Positions 8,340-15,424 of a stretch of 17,085 nt of DNA are shown piece by piece. The position numbers and the translations under genes are program-made. Under the pieces are notes generated by a model. That model worked only from the letters and a program-made list of their open reading frames with translations, ran no database searches and was not told where the DNA came from. Numbering within the stretch: position 1 is the first letter of the stretch; every line of letters begins with the position of its first letter. This DNA is from Oxalobacter formigenes (GTDB taxonomy: Bacteria > Pseudomonadota > Gammaproteobacteria > Burkholderiales > Burkholderiaceae_D), in contig JAHYZB010000006.1 in NCBI GenBank assembly GCA_019424645.1, forward strand, positions 1-17,085, read 5' to 3'.

Positions 8340-10934
8340 TTACAATCCCCCGTCAAGATCCAATGGCCGGTTTGTCATGTAAGCCGGCACCGATCTGTTA
8401 TCCTTTATTATCGTTTCTATTCTGAGAACCGCCGCAAGGGTTCCAAGACGTTCCCGTATTTCAAGCGGAATGATTCCGTCAGGTGCCTCCTGTCCTTCCA
8501 GGAATTTAATAATGGCCGTTCCCAGTTCCCTCAGAATGTCTTTCCGCACCCTTCTGATTCTTCTGCATGCCTCGAAATACTCAGCCGCATGATCGAACAT
8601 GTCCGTGTCATTCGTCAAAAGGGCAATCTGTTCCAAGGATTCCACTGACTGCGGTGCCACGATATGTGCATCCTCATCAATCCAGTTCATCACGGTGTTT
8701 TTCTGAACCCGGACACCGTTCCCTTTCATTTCATCGGCAAGCTGCCTTGGAGAATGACCGGTTTTTTTCATGTGTTCCAGAAGATCGTTCTTCCATCTGC
8801 GGGATATTTCATAATCCTTCACGGTTCCGTCGGCTATCCGACCGCCGTCGATCAGTTCCTGTAAAATATAATCGACAATATCCCTCGTATCTTCATCCCG
8901 GTTAAGGAAGATCATCCGATCCCCGGTTTTCAGATCATCCGCCTTTTTCTTTTCGGCTTCTCCCTTTTCATCGTTCAGTACGTATGCTTCATAATGTTTG
9001 GAAAGCATGGCTCCTTCCCCGTCCTCAAACCGGACAAGCACGGAAACATCCACGGGAGGAACCGTGTTGTTCTCTCCTTCCTGGCGCAAGGCCGCGTCGA
9101 ACTTTTTCGTGACGATTTCTTCCGTGTAGGATGTAATTTTCTCATCCACATTCTCGATTTCATCCACATCCGTGACGGAAACATTTTCTTCGATTTCATC
9201 ATTACCGTCATCAGCCGTGCACTGACGTTCATTAAACAGCCGCTCCGTCACGCGGCTCCGTTTCTCCCTTGCGTGGAACATGACGGCTTCCGCCTCGTAC
9301 AGAAGCACCGTGATTTCCGCAGATGACATGCAGCGAAAAATGTCAAAATGTTTTCCAATCAGATTCCCGACAACCAGAATGCGGTCATATGCATGGGTTC
9401 CGTCAAAACGGGCCATCGTCACGATTTCAATGCCGGATGTTTCCGGGTCAAGTTCGGGCAGTACGTAATTCCATATGATGTCGGCATAATACGCCTTCGG
9501 AACCACCACGGCAATCCAGTGTCCGTGATTTTCTTGAATATATTCCTTCAGGAAACGGCGTTTTGGTGAATCGTCGTATCCCGCATAGTATGCGGTCTCC
9601 AGTGAGTCCGCAATTTTCTCCGCGGCTTGTGTCAGGTTGGCCGGTAATGCCTTCAGTTTTTCTTCCAGTTCTTCCAGGCGAACATGCGGCTGCCCCACTT
9701 CCCTGCGGATTTTTTCTTCCTTAACGGCATCCTCCATTTCCCTGACGGAAAACGGTGCCGTCATGAACAGGTTCATGAGAGAATATGCATTGGGAATTAT
9801 GTACGCTCTTTCATCCTCGTCCAGTTCATCCATTCTGACATATCCGACGGCTTTTTTGAAATCCCGGTATGCCTTCCAGTCCGTTTCACCGTGCAGAATC
9901 ACCTTATGAATTTCGCGGTCCATCATCGCATCTGCCTGACGTTGCAGTTCGACGGTCAAATCATTTCCGTTTACCGAAGGCAGGGTATGCTCCAGAAGGA
10001 AATCCTTCGTGCAGGCAAACACTCCCGCTTCTCCGTATTCCTTTATCAGTTCTTCCGCACAGGACAGATCCATGCCGCCGGACACGACCGAAAAACCGAT
10101 GGATTCCCTGGTCATGACCTGCCCAAGTTCCGTGATTCCTCTTTCGATCAGGCCGTTCCCGCATACAAACATTCCGAGATACTCATTTCCGTCCGATTCC
10201 CATGTCATGTCCAGACCGACGGATATTTTTGACGCGAATTTTATCATTGCTTCGTTCTTCCCGGCATTGCCGCCGTACGGATACTCGTTTCCTTCCGTAA
10301 AATACGATGCGGTCACCAGATCCTGAAGACGTATTTTCAGATTTCCCGCCTGCAGAACCAGACCGTCCATGCAGCGGTTTGCCCGCTGACGGTCCATGAC
10401 GATAATGACGGAAGCATCCGTCACGGAGGGGATGTCCTTTTTATCGCATTCAAGCAGCGTCGCCAGGAATTCTTCCCGGACACGGTTCCCGCGTCGGATT
10501 CCGCGCCCGTCATAGCGCTCCGACTGACCGTAATACGGCGTGATGCGTGCCCAGCTTTTTCTTCCTATCCTTGCCGTGCCGCCTCCGTAACGGATACTTA
10601 CCCGTTCCATACCGTCCTCGTCCGTATTTAGGCCGATAAATTCCGCTCTTTTACGATCATAAAGGACTTTATCCCCCGGTCTGAGATTCCTGATGATGGA
10701 TTCAACATCCTTTTCATTTCCGGCTATTACGGTCAGGGCCGCCCATGCAACCGCAATTGCGTCAAAACACGGTGAAGCCAGATGCAGCACGATGCTTCCG
10801 TTGTTTTCCTCCCTTCCGGCTTCATCAGCCAGAAAATCCATGAACGACTGCAGGAGCAGTTCTCCGGAAATGAGCTGATCCTCAAAATAAACGTCGCATT
10901 TTTTCATAATCTTTTTCAGATACTCAACTTCCAC
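8340..10934 (-). CDS. drmE: DISARM class 2 protein DrmE
   Basis: The 864-residue product is recognised as DrmE, the component that defines class 2 DISARM. The call rests on overall resemblance, size and position between the cytosine methyltransferase and drmA. No nuclease or helicase motifs are evident. Residues about 560-640 (around the glutamate-rich EIEENVSVTDVDEIENVDEK) look like a charged linker. Residues about 728-755 (SPRQLADEMKGNG... followed by VMNWI) have the spacing of a helix-turn-helix, as in C-terminal DrmE domains, hinting at DNA binding. The start is GTG, chosen because AAGGAGG at 10942-10948 stands 7 bases upstream; it lies 19 bp after the drmMII stop and the gene ends 2 bp before drmA. 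The biochemical role of DrmE is not established, and nothing here settles it. Confidence 0.82.
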   Translation of the reverse strand: MEVEYLKKIMKKCDVYFEDQLISGELLLQSFMDFLADEAGREENNGSIVLHLASPCFDAIAVAWAALTVIAGNEKDVESIIRNLRPGDKVLYDRKRAEFIGLNTDEDGMERVSIRYGGGTARIGRKSWARITPYYGQSERYDGRGIRRGNRVREEFLATLLECDKKDIPSVTDASVIIVMDRQRANRCMDGLVLQAGNLKIRLQDLVTASYFTEGNEYPYGGNAGKNEAMIKFASKISVGLDMTWESDGNEYLGMFVCGNGLIERGITELGQVMTRESIGFSVVSGGMDLSCAEELIKEYGEAGVFACTKDFLLEHTLPSVNGNDLTVELQRQADAMMDREIHKVILHGETDWKAYRDFKKAVGYVRMDELDEDERAYIIPNAYSLMNLFMTAPFSVREMEDAVKEEKIRREVGQPHVRLEELEEKLKALPANLTQAAEKIADSLETAYYAGYDDSPKRRFLKEYIQENHGHWIAVVVPKAYYADIIWNYVLPELDPETSGIEIVTMARFDGTHAYDRILVVGNLIGKHFDIFRCMSSAEITVLLYEAEAVMFHAREKRSRVTERLFNERQCTADDGNDEIEENVSVTDVDEIENVDEKITSYTEEIVTKKFDAALRQEGENNTVPPVDVSVLVRFEDGEGAMLSKHYEAYVLNDEKGEAEKKKADDLKTGDRMIFLNRDEDTRDIVDYILQELIDGGRIADGTVKDYEISRRWKNDLLEHMKKTGHSPRQLADEMKGNGVRVQKNTVMNWIDEDAHIVAPQSVESLEQIALLTNDTDMFDHAAEYFEACRRIRRVRKDILRELGTAIIKFLEGQEAPDGIIPLEIRERLGTLAAVLRIETIIKDNRSVPAYMTNRPLDLDGGL

Positions 10935-10953
10935 CGGACTCCCTCCTTTCGCG

Positions 10954-12366
10954 TTACATTTCAGCCGAAAATTTTTTCTTTTCCGCCCTCAGTTTATAGC
11001 CGTCACTGTCAAATTCCACGCATTTTGCGCGTTCCAGTCTGTGCAGATAATTATAGGCGGTGACGTTGGACTGTCCGAGCGCCGTTCCGATGTCCTCCGC
11101 ACGAAAACCGTTGCTCAGTCCGATTTCCGAAACAAGCCGACAGCATTTTTCAACCGTCTTCGGCTTCTCATTCTTCAGCAATTTCCGAATATCGTTCTGC
11201 ACCTTGAGCAGTGCCCCGGGAATTTTATAATGCTCCCTTTCCTCTTCCGAAAATTCCGCTTCCATCCGTGTCACACAGTCTTTTATGAACAGCGCCATCT
11301 CCTCAATGAGAGGTATCGAAACGGAATTGCCGAACTGCTTGAATTTCTGCTGATTCGACATTTTTTCCGGGAATGAAAAAGTCTCCTTCCCATTCCCGTC
11401 AAGAAACGCATAGCCGATAAATCCCTGAAGGCGTCCCCATTCTTCCGGGGTCATGGTTCGGATGCATTTTTCGTTTATGGGGGTCTTCTTTCCCTTCACA
11501 TCCGTTCCGGCAATATCGCGACCGTTGACCGGATCATAAATCAGATTTCTTTCCTTGCCGGAACCTCCGGTTGCAAGAATGGTATGCGCAAGCGGTCTTG
11601 TAATGGAAGCATCATTGACAACCCGATAACCGAATCCGTTTCCGTTGCTTTTCTGCCTGGCCCGATGCTTTTCCAGCGTTTCCAGAAGACCGGATGAAAG
11701 GAAAAATTTCTCCGAAACCTCGGTATCCAGAATGTCCAAAACCGAATGGAATATTTCTTTCCGTCCTTCGGTCGGAGTTTCCTTAGGCAAAACATCCAGA
11801 TGTTTTCCGAAATAATCTCTGCTGAATGCTACCATGTACACTCTCGGCCGGTTCTGCGGAAGCCCGAAATTCTTCGTGTTTCTTATGAAAGACTTTTTAT
11901 CAAATGTCAGTTCGCCCTTTTCATCCCTTTCCACACCGATGACATGGTAGTTCAGCTCATTTTCCAGGGTATTTAGGATGATCCTGAAAGTCTCTCCTTT
12001 GTTATGACTTACCAGGTTTTCCACGTTTTCCAGAAACACGACCTTCGGCATCGTACGGTCGATGATTTCCGCTATGTCGAAAAATATGGTTCCCTTCGTG
12101 ACATCACGGAATCCTTTTCGGAGACCGACTTTGCTGAATGCCTGGCACGGAAACCCCGCAAGCAGCACGTCATACTCCGTCCGCGTTACCAGCTCCTTGA
12201 ATGCTTCATCCGTCACATCGTGTCTGGGATCATCACCGAACAGATGCTGGTACGTCCTGCACGCATATTCATCTTTCTCCGCAGAAAGCACGTTCTCGAA
12301 GTCTCCGGCCAGTTCAAATCCCCTCCTGATTCCTCCGATTCCACAGCACAAATCAATTGTTTTCAT
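10954..12366 (-). CDS. drmMII: DISARM cytosine-5 DNA methyltransferase DrmMII with C-terminal winged helix
   Basis: This enzyme transfers methyl from S-adenosylmethionine to C5 of cytosine and marks host DNA as self; the Bacillus DISARM enzyme is reported to modify CCWGG. Motifs in the 470-residue product: motif I DLCCGIGG (5-12), motif IV GFPCQAFS with catalytic C74, motif VI LENV (112-115), motif VIII QNRPRV (171-176), a target-recognition region about 180-310, and motif X FGNSVSIPL (345-353). Unlike a minimal Dcm-type enzyme it continues about 100 residues past motif X. Residues about 400-460 (EDIGTALGQSNVTAYNYL and on) resemble a winged helix-turn-helix, so DNA binding or autoregulation is possible. 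It is the first gene of the operon, with GAGGG 9 bases before ATG and a TATAAT box about 93 bases upstream. Its own target motif cannot be read from sequence. Confidence 0.9.
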   Translation of the reverse strand: MKTIDLCCGIGGIRRGFELAGDFENVLSAEKDEYACRTYQHLFGDDPRHDVTDEAFKELVTRTEYDVLLAGFPCQAFSKVGLRKGFRDVTKGTIFFDIAEIIDRTMPKVVFLENVENLVSHNKGETFRIILNTLENELNYHVIGVERDEKGELTFDKKSFIRNTKNFGLPQNRPRVYMVAFSRDYFGKHLDVLPKETPTEGRKEIFHSVLDILDTEVSEKFFLSSGLLETLEKHRARQKSNGNGFGYRVVNDASITRPLAHTILATGGSGKERNLIYDPVNGRDIAGTDVKGKKTPINEKCIRTMTPEEWGRLQGFIGYAFLDGNGKETFSFPEKMSNQQKFKQFGNSVSIPLIEEMALFIKDCVTRMEAEFSEEEREHYKIPGALLKVQNDIRKLLKNEKPKTVEKCCRLVSEIGLSNGFRAEDIGTALGQSNVTAYNYLHRLERAKCVEFDSDGYKLRAEKKKFSAEM

Positions 12367-12410
12367 GATCCCATTCCCTCATTTTCCTCATTTTTCGGGC
12401 TTCTTAATCC

Positions 12411-12428
12411 AAACCGATTCCGCGGTTT
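12411..12428. repeat. Inverted repeat in the drmMII leader
   Basis: AAACCG at 12411-12416 and CGGTTT at 12423-12428 form a perfect 6-bp inverted repeat around 6 bases. It lies between the proposed DISARM -10 box and the drmMII start, so it would be in the 5' leader of the transcript or act as an operator. The module AATCC-AAACCG (12406-12416) recurs upstream as AATCC-GCTTA-AAACCG (12486-12501), next to where the -35 box should be. Confidence 0.45.
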
Positions 12429-12458
12429 TATCCGGCCCGTTTCACTCGCATAAAAAAT

Positions 12459-12464
12459 ATTATA
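12459..12464 (-). promoter_or_regulatory. -10 box of the probable DISARM operon promoter
   Basis: The minus strand reads TATAAT, a perfect consensus, 93 bases before the drmMII ATG. No good TTGACA-like box lies 16-18 bases upstream (the nearest hexamer is TTCTGT), so the promoter may need an activator or be weak. It is the best candidate between the two operons. The transcript would have a leader of roughly 85 bases. Confidence 0.45.
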
Positions 12465-12560
12465 TTTCCTTTAAGTATATCACAGAATCCGCTTAAAACC
12501 GTCATGTATTTCGCAATCTTAGCTAAAATTTCCCATATTTTGCATTTTTATACAAAATAT

Positions 12561-12602
12561 CCGTATCACATCGTACTGACGGATGAATGTGACGGGAGTT
12601 TT
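12561..12602. other. Imperfect hairpin with T-run, no assigned gene
   Basis: CCG-TA-TCACAT (12561-12571) can pair with ATGTGACGG (12887 is not involved; the arm is 12587-12595) leaving a 2-base bulge and a 15-base loop. On the plus strand it is followed by GAG and a run of T, the form of an intrinsic terminator, yet no rightward gene precedes it. On the minus strand it is followed by ATATTTTGTAT. It may be a second terminator for the leftward restriction-modification transcript. Confidence 0.3.
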
Positions 12603-12660
12603 TTCATGCGGATTTTCAATATAATTATGGGAAGAAAACATGAATTATCAGTTTTGGGCA

Positions 12661-12691
12661 AAAGAGAAGGACAAGGATTTCTCCCTGTCCT
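12661..12691 (-). terminator. Possible terminator after the NgoMIV-type endonuclease gene
   Basis: AGGACA (12668-12673) pairs with TGTCCT (12686-12691); after one mismatch, GG pairs with CC further in. On the minus strand the stem is followed by TCTCTTTTG, a moderate U-tract. It begins about 15 bases after the endonuclease stop codon, where a terminator of that operon is expected. Confidence 0.45.
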
Positions 12692-12705
12692 GAATATTCT
12701 TTGCT

Positions 12706-13563
12706 TTATACCGATAAGTCCAGCGGTAAATCGCTGATGTCCTTCAGTCTCTTTCCTTCTATCAATGCGTTCAGCATCTCAATGGAATCCTCAGCCCCGG
12801 TATCTTTTACGGCTTTCACCAGTTCATACAGTGCAAAATGGTACATACAGTCAATGTCACCGGTTCCCAATGCCAATGAAGCAAGTCTGCTCGGCAGCGG
12901 CTCCCCGGTTACCACCACGATATGAGGCAGATGTCCCTTTCTGTTCCGGATCAGATTCAATGCTTCCGTTCTGCTGTTCTGGGCACGGTCACTTCTCATT
13001 GTCCATTTGGCTGAAATGGATGCATGCAGGATCGGCAATCCTCCGTTTTTTGCCCTGATATCCGTCTGCATGGCAACCGAATCATCAACGATCACAACCT
13101 GGCTGTTCAGTTCTTCATCCGTAAGCGGTTCCCGATATACAACCACATCCGGCGCAACCATGTAATCGTTTCCCATGCTTGCGGCCAGCTTTGAATCAAC
13201 AGCCAAAAGCTGTGCCAGATAATCCAAATGCTCATACTGACAGAAACTGCTTGTTTTTATCGCATTTCGGTTTCCCAGTTTCACGATGTGCCATTTCCCC
13301 GGGCGGACGTTCTGAAGTTTCGGGAATGTCGCCGCCAGGAATTCCATGTTTATCTGCTCAAACTTGGCTCCCGAAGTTTGTCCCAGGGCTTTTTCATGTA
13401 CCTCAGCCATAAGCTGATCCGCGATTCCCTTTGCAATCTCCTTCGACAGCCTGGATGAGGAATCCGCATTGCTCGGAATCCCGTTTTTGTCAACCGTCAG
13501 CACGCCGCCGTCAAGCAGCATCCGATGATAGTGTTTTCTTTCCTCAGTCAGTAACGCTTCCAC
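12706..13563 (-). CDS. Type II restriction endonuclease, NgoMIV family (predicted GCCGGC)
   Basis: NgoMIV is a tetrameric PD-(D/E)XK endonuclease that cuts G^CCGGC. The 285-residue product has the family's length (NgoMIV is 286) and can be aligned almost end to end with a one-residue offset. The active-site set known for NgoMIV (E70, D140, S185, K187, E201) appears as E69 in KFEQ, D139 in APDVV, S184 and K186 in SISAKW, and E200 in SRTEALN. The stretch RSDRAQNSR (190-198), which in NgoMIV makes base contacts to the site, is almost identical, so the same target is likely. The end KRLKDISDLPLDLSV is also conserved. The start is GTG, overlapping the methyltransferase stop by 20 bp and preceded by AAGGAGG (13574-13580). 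The overlap and order suggest the methyltransferase is made first. Confidence 0.94.
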   Translation of the reverse strand: MEALLTEERKHYHRMLLDGGVLTVDKNGIPSNADSSSRLSKEIAKGIADQLMAEVHEKALGQTSGAKFEQINMEFLAATFPKLQNVRPGKWHIVKLGNRNAIKTSSFCQYEHLDYLAQLLAVDSKLAASMGNDYMVAPDVVVYREPLTDEELNSQVVIVDDSVAMQTDIRAKNGGLPILHASISAKWTMRSDRAQNSRTEALNLIRNRKGHLPHIVVVTGEPLPSRLASLALGTGDIDCMYHFALYELVKAVKDTGAEDSIEMLNALIEGKRLKDISDLPLDLSV

Positions 13564-14491
13564 CTTCCAATATCCTCCTTATCTCTTCTCCGACCGCCTG
13601 AGCCACCGGCGGCGGGAATGCATTTCCGATCATGCGGCATGCATGTGTCTTTTTGCTTCCGAAATCCCAGGTATCCGGAAAACCCTGGATTCTCGCGATC
13701 ATCCGCGGAGTGAGTCTCGGCATCCCTTCAAAATCCTTTGCCGGTGCCTCATTCGCCACGCCGAGTCCATCAACACCGAGCGCTTCCCACGCCTTTCTTG
13801 CCCTGACCGGCCCCAGATCCGGACCTCCGTGTTTCTTTGAACCGCCAACAATCGTCGGAGCAATGCTGTTTGCTTCCTTTGCCCATTTTGCGGCACCCTG
13901 CCAGCCATTTGCTTTCATAAGATCCAACAGTGTTTCTCCGACCGTTTTGGCATTTTCCGGATGTTCCTCCGGGTAATGGAATTCCCCGTTTTCATTGTTT
14001 CTGATTCCGACAATGATAACTCTCGGACGAAGCTGCGGCACACCGTAATCACTGGCATTCAGTAATTTTATCTGTACTCTGTATCCCAGATCCGCAATCC
14101 GCTGCAGGATGGATGTTCTGTATTCGGTAAACTTTGGATCAAGCAGTCCGCGGACATTTTCAAGCATAACGGCACGCGGCTGGATTTCACCGATCAGTCG
14201 AATTGCTTCCGGGAACAGGTCACGCTCATCTTCGCTTCCCAGCTGTTTCCCTGCCTGGGAAAAAGGCGGACACGGAACTCCACCGGCCAACAGATCTATT
14301 TTCCCCTGATACGGTATTCCGGAAAACTCCCGGACATCCCTACAGATCACGTTCCATTCCGGACGGTTTCGCTTCAAGGCGGCACAATAGTCCGCTTCAT
14401 ATTCCACCAATGCCACATGAACGAACCCGGCCATTGCAAGCCCCAGCGCCTGTCCTCCGGCACCGGCACATATTTCCAAACTTGTAAGCAT
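13544..14491 (-). CDS. Type II cytosine-5 DNA methyltransferase, partner of the NgoMIV-type endonuclease
   Basis: This enzyme should protect host GCCGGC sites by methylating cytosine. It has all main motifs of the family (numbering from the ATG at 14491, 315 residues): motif I SLEICAGAGG (4-13), motif IV GGVPCPPFSQ with catalytic C74, motif VI LENVRGL, motif VIII QLRPRV, a target-recognition region about 185-265, and motif X IGNAFPPPVA near the end. The frame is open from an ATG at 14506, but the ATG at 14491 has GAGG 9 bases upstream and puts motif I at the usual distance from the N-terminus, so I prefer it. An extended -10 promoter lies about 50 bases upstream, and a terminator separates it from the upstream regulator gene. 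It overlaps the endonuclease gene by 20 bp, which supports their pairing. Confidence 0.92.
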   Translation of the reverse strand: MLTSLEICAGAGGQALGLAMAGFVHVALVEYEADYCAALKRNRPEWNVICRDVREFSGIPYQGKIDLLAGGVPCPPFSQAGKQLGSEDERDLFPEAIRLIGEIQPRAVMLENVRGLLDPKFTEYRTSILQRIADLGYRVQIKLLNASDYGVPQLRPRVIIVGIRNNENGEFHYPEEHPENAKTVGETLLDLMKANGWQGAAKWAKEANSIAPTIVGGSKKHGGPDLGPVRARKAWEALGVDGLGVANEAPAKDFEGMPRLTPRMIARIQGFPDTWDFGSKKTHACRMIGNAFPPPVAQAVGEEIRRILEGGSVTD

Positions 14492-14536
14492 ATATCGTAA
14501 CCTCATCCTTATGTATTTCTCTTTACGTGAGTTACA

Positions 14537-14545
14537 ATTATATCA
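14537..14545 (-). promoter_or_regulatory. Extended -10 promoter of the restriction-modification operon
   Basis: The minus strand reads TGATATAAT, an extended -10 element with a perfect TATAAT (14537-14542). The -35 region is poor (hexamers such as TGGATA), as is usual for extended -10 promoters. It lies about 45 bases before the methyltransferase ATG and downstream of the terminator of the regulator gene, so the pair can be transcribed on its own. Confidence 0.55.
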
Positions 14546-14616
14546 TACGGCAATGCTTTTATCCAGTCGTTTCGGCTTATATTCGCAACCGTATTGGGGA
14601 ATCCGCTTTATAATTG

Positions 14617-14651
14617 AAAAAAAAGCACGCCGAAGAAATTCCCGGTATGCT
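14617..14651 (-). terminator. Intrinsic terminator of the XRE regulator gene
   Basis: On the minus strand AGCATACCG (14643-14651) pairs with CGGCGTGCT (14624-14632), with one G-U pair and one mismatch, around a 10-base loop, and runs straight into eight T. It begins about 15 bases after the regulator stop. This is the clearest leftward terminator in the window and separates the regulator from the restriction-modification genes. Confidence 0.75.
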
Positions 14652-14665
14652 GATTCTGTTTGCCT

Positions 14666-14869
14666 TTATTTATGCTCCGTGAACCGAATCACGTCATTCG
14701 GCGTACAATCCAGATAGGTGCAGATGCGTTCCAATGTAATCAACGTAATGTTCATGTTTTTCTTCAAACGATTAAGCGTATGATTGTCGAGGAGCTTATC
14801 CTGCAGCATCATATATTGTGTTATTCCACGCTTGCGCATTGTGTCCCACAACGGGCTGTAATCAACCAT
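14666..14869 (-). CDS. Small XRE/Cro-type helix-turn-helix regulator
   Basis: This 67-residue protein is a stand-alone helix-turn-helix domain of the short Cro/C1 type. The opening VDYSPLWDTMRKRGITQY and the end ITLERICTYLDCTPNDVIRF are typical: an N-terminal helix, a scaffold helix, the recognition region around DNHTLNRLKKN, and the closing 'LCxxLxCxxxDII'-like pattern. The ATG at 14869 has AGGAGG (14877-14882) 7 bases upstream; the frame extends upstream to a TTG at 14893, but that start has no support. A divergent gene lies on the other side of a shared promoter region with repeated TGTGC motifs, so it probably represses itself and that neighbour. It is separated from the methyltransferase by a terminator. 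A controller (C) protein role for the restriction-modification pair is possible in trans but not indicated. Confidence 0.85.
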   Translation of the reverse strand: MVDYSPLWDTMRKRGITQYMMLQDKLLDNHTLNRLKKNMNITLITLERICTYLDCTPNDVIRFTEHK

Positions 14870-14892
14870 GATAGGTCCTCCTCCTGCGAACA

Positions 14893-14950
14893 ATCATAGC
14901 TGATTTTTGTGCAAATCAATATTGTGCATATATCTACAATGTGCTATGCT
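14893..14950. promoter_or_regulatory. Divergent promoters with three TGTGC repeats (probable operator)
   Basis: Rightward: TTGTGC (14922-14927), 17 bases, TATGCT (14945-14950), leading to the 135-residue gene. Leftward: TATGAT on the minus strand (14893-14898) with TTGATT 15 bases upstream, leading to the regulator. TGTGC occurs at 14908-14912, 14923-14927 and 14940-14944; the first two copies are in the longer match TTGTGCAWAT, and the first sits inside an inverted repeat GATTT...AAATC (14902-14917). The copies overlap both promoters, as expected for sites bound by the neighbouring regulator. Binding itself is inferred. Confidence 0.5.
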
Positions 14951-14973
14951 GTTCAGACAGGAGGTATAAATAT

Positions 14974-15381
14974 ATGCAGGAATTTGATTTTACAAACAGG
15001 GATGGAGCCAACGAGTTATCCGAGATGACCGAGCATCTTTCACAAGATGAAGCCGCCGCTGCCATTGCGGCAATTCATGCAACAAGAGATGAAAAGAAAA
15101 ATACTGAGGCGGAAGACTTCAAAAACTGGTTTGATGCGGCCTTTCTTCCGATTCTAAAGGATTTTGCCGCCCTTACCGGCTCAAAATTGACAATACAGCA
15201 GGATTCATTTCATGACATTACCGCCACTTTGGCCAGCCGATGCGGTTTTGATATCACTGCAACTCAAAAAAGAATGCATATGGTTGTAGCGGCTGCCGAT
15301 CATATTTCAGTGAATAAGTGGTCTGACTCTGATCAGGTAGAATTCACGCGTATCTTTGGTCTGCCAGAAATTGAAAAATAA
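14974..15381 (+). CDS. Hypothetical protein, 135 residues, divergent from the XRE regulator
   Basis: I do not recognise this protein. It is soluble, with no signal peptide or membrane segment. The first 50 residues are acidic and alanine-rich (QDEAAAAIAAIHATRDEKKN), likely helical. Residues about 52-90 (NWFDAAFLPILKDFAAL, then SKLTIQQDSFHDITATL) look like an amphipathic helix followed by beta-strand, and the last 40 residues contain HMVVAAADHI. No catalytic motif stands out. The frame is open from 14941, but the ATG at 14974 has AGGAGG (14959-14964) 9 bases upstream, which fixes the start. A promoter precedes it and a long hairpin follows it, so it is probably transcribed alone. The regulator next door suggests its dose is controlled. 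Composition is like the genes to its left rather than the AT-rich gene to its right. Confidence 0.8.
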   Translation: MQEFDFTNRDGANELSEMTEHLSQDEAAAAIAAIHATRDEKKNTEAEDFKNWFDAAFLPILKDFAALTGSKLTIQQDSFHDITATLASRCGFDITATQKRMHMVVAAADHISVNKWSDSDQVEFTRIFGLPEIEK

Positions 15382-15424
15382 AAAAGCGATTTTTTTCTTA
15401 ATTATACATTCTACTATACACAAT

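Larger units (their letters stand above)
12367..12705. other. Intergenic region between the restriction-modification genes and the DISARM operon
   Basis: These 339 bases hold the end of the leftward restriction-modification transcript and the start region of the DISARM operon. Seen within it: a weak hairpin after the endonuclease stop (12668-12691), an imperfect inverted repeat with a T-run (12561-12602), a TATAAT box on the minus strand (12459-12464) and repeated AATCC/AAACCG modules around it. A 77-codon rightward open frame (12504-12737) lacks a ribosome site and resembles nothing known, so I see no convincing gene here. Confidence 0.6.

Noticed and set aside
12504..12737. 77-codon rightward open frame in the gap between the operons
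   Set aside because: It has no ribosome site, crosses two hairpins and runs into the endonuclease gene; the translation resembles no family.
14666..14869. XRE regulator as the controller (C) protein of the NgoMIV-type pair
   Set aside because: A strong terminator (14617-14651) and a separate promoter lie between it and the methyltransferase, and the repeated motifs that look like its sites are on its other side. A role in trans cannot be excluded.
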